A stretch of DNA of 64,000 nucleotides from Bacteroidales bacterium. Its GTDB lineage: Bacteria; Planctomycetota; Planctomycetia; Gemmatales; Gemmataceae. The stretch spans positions 1 through 64,000 of the forward strand of contig JAIXLE010000059.1 of the NCBI GenBank assembly GCA_026931725.1, read 5' to 3'. The notes beneath the pieces were generated by a model that was not told where the DNA came from, searched no databases, and saw nothing but the letters and a program-made list of their open reading frames with translations. Positions 35,037 to 46,000 of this stretch are shown piece after piece (within the stretch, counting starts at the first letter, position 1; the number at the start of each line of letters is the position of its first letter). The translations under genes and the position numbers were made by a program.

Positions 35037-36773
35037 TTGCGTCCTTCCGGTGCCCCGGTTCCCCGCGGCCCGCCGCCAGCGATCGCCCTGGTTACGCCTT
35101 GTTGGCGGTGTTGATCGTCGTGGCGGTGCTGTCCCTGGTGGCCTATCAGTTCACCGATGCGATGACTTCGGAGTACGTCGCCGCGTCACGGACGACCGAT
35201 GTGGTCCAATCGCGGTTGAACGCGATTTCTGGCATCTCCTACGCTGCCGCCCTGCTCACCGACGCGGGGAGTACGGGTATCAATCCGTATGAAGATGCGT
35301 CCCTGGCGAATGTGCCGGTGGCCGCTTCCGAGAACCCCCGTAAAGATGCCCGGTTCGCCCTGGTTGCGGTTGGCGGGGATGCCACATCGGGGTTCACCGT
35401 CCGCAACGGAGTCACCGACGAAGGTGGCAAAATCAACCTCAACGCGCTGATTCAACTCGATTCAACCGGGCAACTCCTGCACGATGCCTTGATGGCGTTG
35501 CCGAACATGACCGAGGACATCGCCGATGCCATCGTCGACTGGGTGGACCCGGACGACACCGAACGCCCGGCGGGCGCGGAATCGGGCTACTATCTCGGAT
35601 TGGAACAGCCGTATCGTGCCAAGAACGGCCCGATGAACACGCTCGACGAACTGTTGTTGGTTCGCGGTGTCACTTGGCAGCTACTCTACGGCAACGACCG
35701 CAACCGGAACGGCATCGCCGATGATACCCCTGGTGGTTCCCAGACACTCGATCGCGGCTGGGCGGAGTACCTTACCGTTTACGGTCGGGAACTCAACTCC
35801 ACCAGTAGCGGCGAACCCCGGTTGTATCTCGGCACCAGTGACGATCTGGTGACTTTTCACTCGAATCTCGTCACGGCGATCGGTCAGGAAATGGCCGATT
35901 ACATCCTGGCCTACAAGTTGTTCGATGTTTCCCAAGTTCCCACGAGTTCTGCGGGTCCATCTGCGAGTTCTTCCTCCCAGTCGGTTCGGGGAGTGGGGCC
36001 TGTCCACGGCCGTGCAATCGGCTCTGGCGCAATCGCCTCAAAACAAACGACAACTCCCCTCGATTTTATCCCTGGTGGGGACACAGGTGACGTTGCCGAA
36101 CCCCACGAGTGCCGGTTCCGGGAATTCAAGTTCCGGTTCGAGTGGCTCCAGTAATGCCAGCAGCAATAGTACGGCCTCTTCCGCGACGGCTTCACCGTCG
36201 ATCGTGATTCCGTGCCCTTTGAATGATCCGGCTCGACTTGCGGAAGAACTCCCCGTGCTGTTGGATGCCACCACTGGCCGCCAAGAATATGAGATGGTCC
36301 CCCGTATCAATGTCATGACGGCACCGCGGGAAGTGTTAATGGCACTGACGGCGATCGCGCAATCCGCCGCACAAGCGTCTGCTCAGTCGACTTCGCAAAC
36401 GTCCACGTCTACGACGATGACCACCACGAACAGTAGCCAGACGGGGAGTTCATCAACCAGCCTGGACGAAACCGATGTGGATGCGATTCTGGCCGCGCGA
36501 GACAGTCTCTCCCCCACGGACCCGGACGTACAATCTGGTGCCTGGGTGGTCACACAGGCCAACGTCACCCCGAAAAAGTTCGCCCAACTGGAGCGGTACA
36601 TCACCAGTCGTTCGATGGTCTACCGGGTGCAGTCCATCGGCTATTTCAGCCAGAACGGCCCAGTTGCACGGGTGGAAGCCGTGATCGACACGCATCTGGG
36701 CACGCCCCGTATCCTGTATTACCGTGATCTCACCGACCTCGACATTCCGCGTGGCTTCACCCCGCCCCGCTAG
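35033..36773 (+). pseudogene. gspK: Type II secretion tip pseudopilin GspK, frameshifted
   Basis: The first part reads RPGYALLAVLIVVAVLSLVA, then GGKINLNALIQ and ADAIVDWVDPDDTERPAGAE, then GLEQPYRAKNGPMNTLDELL, the core of GspK with its helix-hairpin-helix-like domain. In this frame it drifts into low complexity and stops at 36154. The +1 frame then continues from about 35985 (FGEWGLSTAVQSALAQSP) through TGRQEYEMVPRINVMTAPRE and a second domain to 36773, the missing GspK end. Removing one base near 35970-35990 restores about 579 residues. The C-terminal part has Ser/Gly/Asn runs. Whether the base is real decides if the secretion operon works. Confidence 0.8.
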
Positions 36774-36799
36774 TGCCGACTTCCCCTGGAGTTGTTGCC

Positions 36800-38365
36800 G
36801 TGTCTCGATTCCTGGCCATCACAGTCGATCATCACCGCCTGTTCGTGGTCGCGGGGACGGCACGTTCACACAGTGTCAAGATCGAAAAGACACTCGCATG
36901 GATGGAAGACGTGCCCCCGCTGACCCCCGCAACCGCGGCTACGCTCGGGGCACAATTGAAAGAACGCCTTCAGGCCGCTGGCATCTCCCCGGCACCGATT
37001 CTGTTGGGGATCGGCCGGGAACGGGTCATTCTGAAAGAGTTGCGCTACCCGCCCGTGCCGCCAGCCGAGGAACCGAACATCGTCCGCTTTCAGGCACTCA
37101 AAGAAGTGACCGAAGCCGCGGGCGAGGTGGTCTTCGATTTTGTGCCGCACACGACCCAGGCCACCGCCACGGAACGACGATCAACGGCTGTGGTCGTGAG
37201 TCGAGATCTGGTGCAAGCGGCTCAGGAACTCGCGGCCACGCTGGGGGTGAAGTTGCTCGGCATCACGCCCGTGGCGTTCGTGGCCGGATTCCTGGTGGAT
37301 CGCGCCCGGCAAGCCGGTATCCTGCCGACCGAGACGACCAACGCAGTCCCCGGCACGGTGGGTCTGCTGATGCTGGATGCTCACGGGGGAGAATTCATCC
37401 TCGTTCACAATCATGATGTCTTGCTCGCCCGGAGCATCGCGGCCCCGGTGGTCGCATCGGAAAAGGCTCTGATCGCGGAAATCAAGCGGAATCTGGCGGT
37501 GTTCGCGGTTCAGCATCCCCGTTCTCCCGTATCGGCCCTGCTGCTGACCGCTGGCTGGGACAGGGGATATTCGGACGCATTGGCGGAGGCCTTGTCCGTT
37601 CCAGTGTTCGACTACGATCCGCTGACATCCGGGGAAACGGGCCTGCCCTCCACGCTCCACGGGGCATTGGCCGGGCCGCTGGGCTTGTTGGCCGCACGAG
37701 CCGACAGTGCGACATTGCCGATTAACTTCGTCGAACCCCGGCAACCGAAGCCCGAAAAAGATCCGTTCCAACGGCAACTCCTCTTCGCGGCCATCGTGGC
37801 CTTCCTCCTCCTCTTCACCGGAATCGGCTTCGGCTGGATGGAGGTGAGCGCGGCATCCCGAAAACTGCAATCGCTGCAAATCGCCAAGTTGGACCTCGAA
37901 GCGGAGAAAGCCCAGCTGGAATCCGAGGCCAAACGGGTCCGATTTGTCGAAGATTGGGAACAGCGTTCGCCGATCTGGCTCGACGAATTGTACGACCTGG
38001 CCGACCGTTTTGAACGCTTGGAAACGACCCGGATCCTGAGCATGACCGCCGCGACACTCCAACCGGATAAAGCCGGGAAACGGCCCGCGTCCGGGCGGCT
38101 CGAAATCAAACTGGGCACCCGCGACCCCGAGGCCGTGTCCGACCTGGTCACGGCGATCAACCGCGACAACACCACGAAAGACAAGCATTACGTCAGCGTG
38201 CAAAAAACGACCGGCGGCCTGGCCAGCGGTAACACGCCGTTCAATCAGTTGTTCACCATCACGATTCTGGTGAATCGCCGCGAACCGGAAAAGTACACGC
38301 GGAAGCTGGAGGTTCCGCTGATTCCACCATCATCCGTGAAACACACGCCGGATGATCGACCGTAA
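36800..38365 (+). CDS. PilM/GspL-like protein fused to a PilN-like part
   Basis: The 521-residue protein begins VSRFLAITVDHHRLFVVAG, an actin-like ATPase-fold start. A GspL/PilM-like region follows (LLGIGRERVILKELRYPP; LLLTAGWDRGYSD) over residues 1-320. A membrane helix lies at about residues 328-350 (LLFAAIVAFLLLFTGIGFGW), then a coiled coil (KLQSLQIAKLDLEAEKAQLE) and a small C-terminal domain like PilN. In this class it couples the secretion ATPase to the inner-membrane platform. The GTG at 36800 has TGGAG upstream; the GTG at 36773 overlaps the gspK stop. Gene symbol withheld because it is a hybrid of the GspL and PilM-PilN types. Confidence 0.75.
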   Translation: MSRFLAITVDHHRLFVVAGTARSHSVKIEKTLAWMEDVPPLTPATAATLGAQLKERLQAAGISPAPILLGIGRERVILKELRYPPVPPAEEPNIVRFQALKEVTEAAGEVVFDFVPHTTQATATERRSTAVVVSRDLVQAAQELAATLGVKLLGITPVAFVAGFLVDRARQAGILPTETTNAVPGTVGLLMLDAHGGEFILVHNHDVLLARSIAAPVVASEKALIAEIKRNLAVFAVQHPRSPVSALLLTAGWDRGYSDALAEALSVPVFDYDPLTSGETGLPSTLHGALAGPLGLLAARADSATLPINFVEPRQPKPEKDPFQRQLLFAAIVAFLLLFTGIGFGWMEVSAASRKLQSLQIAKLDLEAEKAQLESEAKRVRFVEDWEQRSPIWLDELYDLADRFERLETTRILSMTAATLQPDKAGKRPASGRLEIKLGTRDPEAVSDLVTAINRDNTTKDKHYVSVQKTTGGLASGNTPFNQLFTITILVNRREPEKYTRKLEVPLIPPSSVKHTPDDRP

Positions 38366-38428
38366 GGATACGTTGCCAGCTGTCCGAGCCTGATTTTCCC
38401 TGATTTCATCATCTTGTGAGGGTGTCCG

Positions 38429-39763
38429 GTGTCCGCCCGCGAACGACTCTTGGCGATCATCCTGCTGGGGCTCATCTTCGTCGCCGTCGGTGGCTTCGTG
38501 GGCTATCTGGTCTTCGTTGGACCGATTCAATCCAAGAATCGGCAAGCGCGATCATTGGAAAACGAGATGACCAAGCTGGAGGAGGATGTCGACGCGCTCC
38601 GCCAGGATGCCCGCCGATTCCCCCTGGTGAAAGCCCGCAGCCTGCCCGCTGATGCGACCCTGGCCCGTGAAGAATACAAGGAAGCCCTGGCGATCCTCCT
38701 GCGGGATGCCCACGCCCCGGCGGGCTTCACCATCATTCCACGCTCCGCCGACACCCGTGGTGTGCCGAACCTCGCCCCCAAAAAGCCCGCCTACAACCGG
38801 CTCGTGTTCGACATCAATCTCGACAAGGTTGATTTGCCGATGCTGACGACCTTCCTGGAAAACTTCCACCGCCTCAACTTGGCGCACCGGATTACAGGCT
38901 TCACGATCAAACGGAATGACGACACTCGCGGTGCTGGCACGAATCGCAAAGACCTCAAAGTCACGCTGACGGCGGAGTCCATCATCATGGACGGTGCCGA
39001 GAAACGGCGGACGCTGCTGTCCATTCCCCCCGTGCTGGCGACGATCGGTGGTGGGCTCGGCTATCAGGCTATCGCGCAAACCGCGGAAGCGGGACGCGGT
39101 CTGATCGGCCAGGGAGAACCCGTCGTGCTGTCTCCCGCCGATCGCAAATATGCGCATCTCGCGGTTCGGGATTTCTTTCACGGCCCACTGCCGCCCCCGA
39201 AGCCACCTGAGCCACCCGCCGTCGCCGAGGCACCCCCGCCGCCCCCGAAGCCGAAAGAGGATGTCTCACCCTATATTCGGCTTGTGGGTCTGACAGTTCG
39301 CTCGAATGGAACATCGCTCGCGGATGTCTGGGATACATTCAACAATGTGAAATACGAAGTCGAAGCTGGGATTGACGGAACGCGCGTGCAAAAGTATGTG
39401 CGTTCCACCGATGGGGCAAGAACGCCTGACCCGGAGTATCGTTCGGGTGGGGTGATTCGCCTCAATCCGCCGGATTCCAGTACGAACCGGAGCTTGCGAC
39501 TGATCGCCGTGAAAGGGGATGGTTTGTATCTGGCCGAAGCCGCGACCGGGTCACGCTCGGAATCGCGGGTGCCCACCGAAGCGATGGCAGCCGTGGTCGG
39601 AGGAGTGATTCCTTGGACCGAAACGCCGACGCTGTATTTCTGGAAGGTGGGCCGCTCTCTGAAGGAATTGGTGCCGTTACCCGCGACCGAGACACAGGAA
39701 ATTTTGCGACAGGCGGAACAGGCCGTGGAAGCCGAACGCCGCTTGGGCGTGGAACTCAACTGA
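38429..39763 (+). CDS. PilO/GspM-like protein with a PilP/GspC-like C-terminal part
   Basis: The 444-residue protein starts with GTG; a membrane helix lies near residues 8-30 (LAIILLGLIFVAVGGFVGYL), then a coiled coil (LENEMTKLEEDVDALRQDAR) and a PilO-like alpha/beta domain (YNRLVFDINLDKVDLPMLTT, FLENFHRLNLAHRITGF). A proline-rich linker (about residues 250-275, PPPKPPEPPAVAEAPPPPP) leads to a C-terminal region (SPYIRLVGLTVRSNGTSLAD). That region resembles the PilP/GspC-type domain that contacts the secretin. This would explain why no separate gspC is seen, but the similarity is weak. Confidence 0.65.
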   Translation: MSARERLLAIILLGLIFVAVGGFVGYLVFVGPIQSKNRQARSLENEMTKLEEDVDALRQDARRFPLVKARSLPADATLAREEYKEALAILLRDAHAPAGFTIIPRSADTRGVPNLAPKKPAYNRLVFDINLDKVDLPMLTTFLENFHRLNLAHRITGFTIKRNDDTRGAGTNRKDLKVTLTAESIIMDGAEKRRTLLSIPPVLATIGGGLGYQAIAQTAEAGRGLIGQGEPVVLSPADRKYAHLAVRDFFHGPLPPPKPPEPPAVAEAPPPPPKPKEDVSPYIRLVGLTVRSNGTSLADVWDTFNNVKYEVEAGIDGTRVQKYVRSTDGARTPDPEYRSGGVIRLNPPDSSTNRSLRLIAVKGDGLYLAEAATGSRSESRVPTEAMAAVVGGVIPWTETPTLYFWKVGRSLKELVPLPATETQEILRQAEQAVEAERRLGVELN

Positions 39764-40009
39764 CCCGGCATTCGACAGGAATTCGGTACAAAACCGCGGA
39801 AAAATCCGGCCAGAGCATGACCCGGCAACCATCATCACCGGGTACGATGAAAGTAACCTGAGTCGCGGCCAGTTGCGATTGCGTTTGGAAAGCCCTATCG
39901 GTATTCGCCCACATTACAGACCACACTGCGAATCGGCGGCGTTCGGGGGAACGTGTCGCCGGTTCAAACCGGATCGGCGGAGCCCGATTTCGGAACTTGG
40001 GGGGGAGTC

Positions 40010-43000
40010 ATGAGTCTGTCCCGTCCTGGAATGAGTTTGGCATTGCGGAGCAGTCGCCGCCGCCGACGCTGGTTGCCCGTGCGACTCGCCGCGTGGTTGG
40101 GCGTGGGAACGGTCGCTGTGGTCTTGCCCGTGACCCTGTTGGCCCAGGCTCCGCAACCGTCTCCGTTGAAACCCGGTGTCCCGGTACTGCGTCCCGATGT
40201 CCCATCGACTCCCACGGTGCCCCCGCAGGAGGCCGCGGAAAAAACACTCGCCATTACCTTCGATAACAAGCCGTGGTCCGATGTCATCGACTGGTTCGGT
40301 CGGGAAAGCGGGCTCGTCTGGGTCGGTTCCGTCAAGGTGCCCGGCAGTTTCACCATCAAGGCGGAACCGGGTCGACAATTCACGATCCCTCAGATTGTCG
40401 ACCTGCTGAACGAACAATTATTGTTGAAGAAGTTCATTCTCGTGCGGCGGGGAATGACCTTCACCATCCTGCCTTCGGATGAGAAGCTCGACCCGACGCT
40501 CTTGCCGCGGATCGACTTGAAGGAACTGCCAAAACGCGGACGTTCCGAAATCGTCCAGGTCATCGTGCCACTGAAGACCTTAGTGGTTGAGGACACGCTG
40601 CCCGAAATCAAACTGATGCTCTCCCCGTTTGGGGACGTGACCCCGCTGTCCAAAGCCAACCAGATCATCCTGCAGGACACCGCCGGGAACATTGGTCGCA
40701 TCCTCAGCACGCTCAAAGTCGTCGAGAATGAAAGTGAAGGGGCGGACTCCCTCACATTCGCCTGCCGGTACATCCGGGCCACCAAGGCGGCTGATGTCCT
40801 GCGCGGATTGCTGACCGATTCGAGTACCCAAGTCACGACCAATCAGCCGAACAGCACCCCGCCCGGCAGCTTCCCGCAACAGGGGTTCGACCCCCGGATG
40901 TTCGACCGGGACCGAGGACGTTCCAGCAACAGTAACAGCGGCGGCCCCCGGTTCCGCACGGTGCAAATCACCGTCGATGAACGGACCAATTCCGTCCTCA
41001 TCACCGGCCCGGCGGACAAGATCAGCCTGGCGAAAAAGATCCTCGGGGAACTCGACGTCGCCAAAGAGGGACAACTCCCGATCGTGGTCGGCCCGCCCGA
41101 ATTGCGGACCTATCCTGTCCCCACGGGCACCGCGGAAACCGTGGCCAAGACATTGCAGGAAGCCTACACGAAGACCTCGCCGTCGGTGCGGGTGGTTCCT
41201 GTCCCCAATAGCAACCAGATCATGGTCTACGCCACACCCGGCGAGCATCTGGAAATCCTCGATCAACTCAAGGGCACCGAAGGGGTCAAGGTCACGGCGA
41301 CGACCACGGCTCTGATCCCACTCACGGTCCTCGACGCGACCGAGACGGCGGCCACGCTGAGCAAGATTTATCCTTCCAGTTCCGGTGGCCCCACGATCGA
41401 AGCTCAGACCAGCGGTCCCGTGACGGGGTTGCTCGTGCGCGGGACACCGGAGCAGATTACGGACATCAAAGGGGCCATCCAGGCGCTCGGCGAATCCGGT
41501 GGGATCACGGGAGGTGGGACCAGCGGATTGCGGGTCATCACGGTCAACAAGGGGAACGCGGCTGTCCTGGCGGAAGCCCTCGCGGAAATGATGCGGAAGA
41601 TGGGCAAGAACCCCGTTCGCATCGTGGCTCCGGGAGCCACGCCGAGTCCGCCCTCAACGGCCCCGGCTCCGCAACCGTTGCCCCCGACCGACACCCGCCC
41701 CAAACGAGTGCCGATCCCTGGGGACATGTCCCAGAATCAGCCGATCCATGTCCCCGAGACACGCCGGGTGTCCGCGCAGTTGGTGGACCCGGACAAACCC
41801 GTCCCAGAACAAAAGCCGATCACGATTACCGTGGCTGGGGACAAACTTATCATCTCCGGCGGCGACCCGGAATCTGTGGCCATGCTGTCAGTGGCTCGCA
41901 TCTACACGCAAGAGCCCAAGGGAGAGGACCAATTTGAGGTGATCCGCCTGAAGAACGCCAGCGCTGCCGAGGCCGCGAAGGTCATCAGCGAAGTGTTCAA
42001 CGGCCCGCCCCAACCGCAACAGCAACAACCACAACAAGGTGGACGCGGCGGCTTTGGTGGCGGTGGTGGTGGTGGACGCTTTGCGGAAATGGCCTCCCGA
42101 TTTTTGGGACAAACCGCCGGGGCCGGAGCGACCACCCCGAACAACCCGGCGACGGGACGGGTCCGTGTGGTCGCCGAGCCGAGCAGCAACTCGCTCATCG
42201 TCGTCAAGGCTTCGCCGTTGGATCTGTTCATGATCCGCAAACTGCTGGCGAACGCGATTGAGACAAGCCCGGAAGGGAACGCCGTCGTCCAGCGGACCTA
42301 CATCATCGGCCCGCTGAAATACGCCAATGCCACGGAAGTCGGCGCGACCATCGAGGACGTGTACGCGAACGTCATCGGCTTGTCCCCATCTGAATCGGCG
42401 CGGGCATCTCGGTTCAACCGTAACCCACAACCGCAGCAAAAGTCGCCGTCCCTAACTGTCGGTGTGGACAACCGCAGCAATAGCCTTGTGGTCATGTGTA
42501 CGGAGACGATGTTCAAGGACGTGGCCGATCTGGTCGAACACCTGGACTCGGCCGCGAAGGACAATACCCAGGTTGTCAAACTTGTCCCCGTTGTCGGGAT
42601 TGACCCGGCGATTGTCCAACAGACGATAGACGCGATTCAGGGCCGCGTGACCCAAACCAACCAACCCGGTGGCTTCGGTGGCTTTGGTGGGAACCGAGGG
42701 GGCTTTGGTGGTGGGGGCTTCGGTGGTGGGGGCTTTGGTGGGAACCGAGGGGGCTTTGGCGGTGGCGGCTTTAACCCCGGTGGTGGCTTCAACCCTGGTG
42801 GGGGCAATCGCGGGGGAGGATTCGGCGGCAATCGGGGCAATCGGAGATCATCGCTCGATGGACCGGGGACACCGGGGGAGAACCCCCGAAATTTTGACGA
42901 CCGGGGAATGGATGCCCCTTCCGCCGTCACAACCGCTGTCCTCTACGACCCCAACGCGGACACCCGCCCGCTGGGTCCATTCTTCCAGTACGCCCCGGTA

Positions 43001-46000
43001 GGACTCCCGGAATCGGAACTCAAACTGGTCCAAGCGTCTCAACCGTCGCAGCCGGCTCCGTCGCCAGCAACCGGGGACACATCGGATGTCCCATCCCCAC
43101 GCGGGACCGTGACGGTCTATCCGCTCAATGAGATCGGCGGTGTCGTCATCCGGGCCGCGGACCAACGCGACTTGGAACTGACCCTGGCGATTATTCAGGA
43201 ACTCCAGAAACGGGCGGCGGGGGCCGAGCCCAAGCTCGAAATCGTACCGTTGAAGAACGCCGATCCAGGCAGCATCACGGCGAAGTTGAACACAGTCTTC
43301 GCGCGGGTCCAGGTGGGACTCGGAGGGAACGTCGTCCCACAAGCGGCCCGGAACCCAGCGAATGCCCTGGTGCCGGGACTCTCGGCGACGACGGTCCAGA
43401 ATGTCTTCATTCTGCCGTTGCCCCGGTTTCAGTCGCTGCTGGTCGTCGCGCCGGAAGCGCGGTTCGCGGATGTCCTCAAAGAGATCGAGCGATTCGATCA
43501 GCCCAACTCGGACGCGAACAAACCGCACGCCTTCCAGTTGAAGAAGGCCTCCGCGCAGATTGTCGCGTCGCAAATCCAGCAGTTCTGGAACCAGCGTTAC
43601 CCGGATGAACCGCTGACCGCGAATCAGTTCCGGGTCACGTTCGATCTGGCGAGTAACTCGGTCTTCGTCCAGGCGAGCCCGGCGGACCTGAAGGATGTCA
43701 CGGAACTGGTCGAGATGCTGGACAGTGCCGCGTCCAAAGCGGTCAACGAGGTCCGGGTTTTCCGTCTCCAAAATGCCTTCGCGGATGAGTTGGCCGCGGT
43801 CATCATTCAGTCGCTGACGGCGAACGTCGTGAATCCCATTGCCCAGGCCAGTCAGACAGGGATTCCCGCGAGTGGAGGAGCCTTCGGCGGTGGGGCCACA
43901 GGGACACTCACGGGCGGCCTCGGCGGCGGCCTCGGTGGGACAACGGGGACATCGAGCCTGGGCGGCGGCCTCGGAGGGCGACCGGGCGGCGGTGGCCTGG
44001 GAGGAGGGGGATTTGGTGGGGGTGGTTTGGGAGGAGGACTCGGCGGCGGTGGCTTGGGAGGAGGACTCGGTGGGGGGGGTTTGGGAGGAGGACTGGGCGG
44101 GGGTGGACTCGGCGGGACCGGGACCGTCACCAGCGTCGGCGGAATGGCCGGGGGCGGGGTGGTCACGAAATCCAACACTCTCCGATTTTTCTCCACCAAA
44201 GATGGTCAGGTGGTCGAAAGCGGATTCCTGACTGATGTCCACATTATCCCGAATGCTCGCATCAATGCTCTCATCGTGGCCGCGCCGGCAACAACGATGC
44301 GGATGATCGAGACGATGATCGAAAACCTCGATGTCGTCGCGGCGGCTCGGTCGTATGTGAATATCTTCACCCTGACCAAAGCGGACGCGATCCAGACCGC
44401 GACGCTCTTGCAGCAACTCTTCACCAGCCAGCAAACGACAGGCGGTGGTGTGGGAGGCGGTGTCGGGGCTGCGGGCGGATTTGGGGGAGCGGGTGGCGGC
44501 ATCGGCGGCGGGGTCGGCGGGATCAACACCTTTACCCAGTCCGGGACCGTGCGACCATTGCTCACGCTGACCGGAGCCCCGACCGATGGCGCGTCTCTCA
44601 TCGACCTGCGCATTTCCGTGGATGATCGGACCAACAGCATCCTGGTCGCCGGTTCGCAAAATGACTTGGATACGATTCGTGCCGTCATTGCCCGGTTGGA
44701 AGCGGCGGATGTCGAACAGCGGTACACCGGCGTTTACAAACTGCGGAACGCCGCGGCCGCAGATGTCGCTACCAGTTTGCAAAACTTCATCACGCAATCG
44801 CTGACCGTGCTGAACGGTAGCCAGTACCTGACCGCGTATCAGCAGGTCCAGCGGAACATTGTCGTGGTGCCGGAACCCGTGAGCAATACGTTGCTCATCT
44901 CGGCCACACCGCAGTATTTCTCAGAAATCAAACGGATGATCGAGAAGATCGACGCCCAACCGTCGCAGGTGGTGATTCAGGTTCTGATCGCGGAAGTGCA
45001 ACTCTCGAATACGGAGGAATTCGGCATCGAAGCCGGGATCCAGAGCCCGATCCTGTTCACGCGGAGCCTGCTGCCAGCGGCGGGGACGTTCGCCAACCCG
45101 GATGGTTCACTCACGGGGCAGGTGGGCAGCCCCGGTTTCAACTTCAACTCGACCAGCCCGATGGCGAACGCCAACGCGGCCAGTTCCGGGACGGTCGGTT
45201 TCCAGGGGATCAACAACCTGGGGCTGGGGCGTTCGTCGAGCCTGGTCGGTGTCGGCGGCTTTGTCTTCTCGGCGGCGGCGGATTCGTTCAACCTGCTGAT
45301 TCGTGCCCTGAAGCAGCAAGGTCGGGTCGAAATCCTCAGCCGACCCCAAATCCAGGTGGCCGACAGCCAGACCGGGTTCGTCCAGGTGGGTCAGGACTAC
45401 CCGACGTTGACGCAGTCGATTCTCTCCGGGGTGGGGACCGCGCAGCAGAGTATCCAGTACCGGCCCATCGGGATCACCTTGCGGGTGACACCGCGTATCA
45501 GCCCAGACGGCAAGGTGCTGATGCGTGTCGAACCGCAGATCAGCACGCCGACCCCGCAGCCGGTGTCTCTGGGGCAAGGATTCACCGCTCCGGCGTTCAA
45601 CGTGCAAACCGTGCAGACCACGGTTTCCGCAGCCGACGGGGAAACGATCATCCTCGGAGGATTGATTACGAAGACCGATTCCCGCACCGAAACCGGGATT
45701 CCGTTCCTGAAAGACATTCCCTACGCCGGGGCACTGTTCCGCTACCGTCAACAGCAGATCACCAAGCGAGAACTGCTCGTCATCATGACACCGCACATTG
45801 TCTCCTGCGACGTGGACGCGGCCCGGATACTGGCGGAGGAATCCCGACGCATCTCGTGGGTGATGGGGGATGTCGCGGCGTTGCACGGGCACGGGATGGA
45901 AGTGATTGGCCCAGCTTCCGAAGGGGCAATGCCGGCCCCGGTGCCGAACCCGGCCGCGAACCCCAGTGGTGTGCCTGCCGGTCTGATGGGGTTGCCACCC

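Noticed and set aside
39820-39843. ACCCGG/CCGGGT inverted repeat before the secretin gene
   Set aside because: The stem is only 6 bases with a 12-base loop and no T-run, so it is too weak to call a terminator.
42848-44797. A 649-residue minus-strand open frame opposite the secretin
   Set aside because: It is a shadow caused by the Gly-rich, GC-rich codons of the secretin, with no recognised domain and unusual composition.
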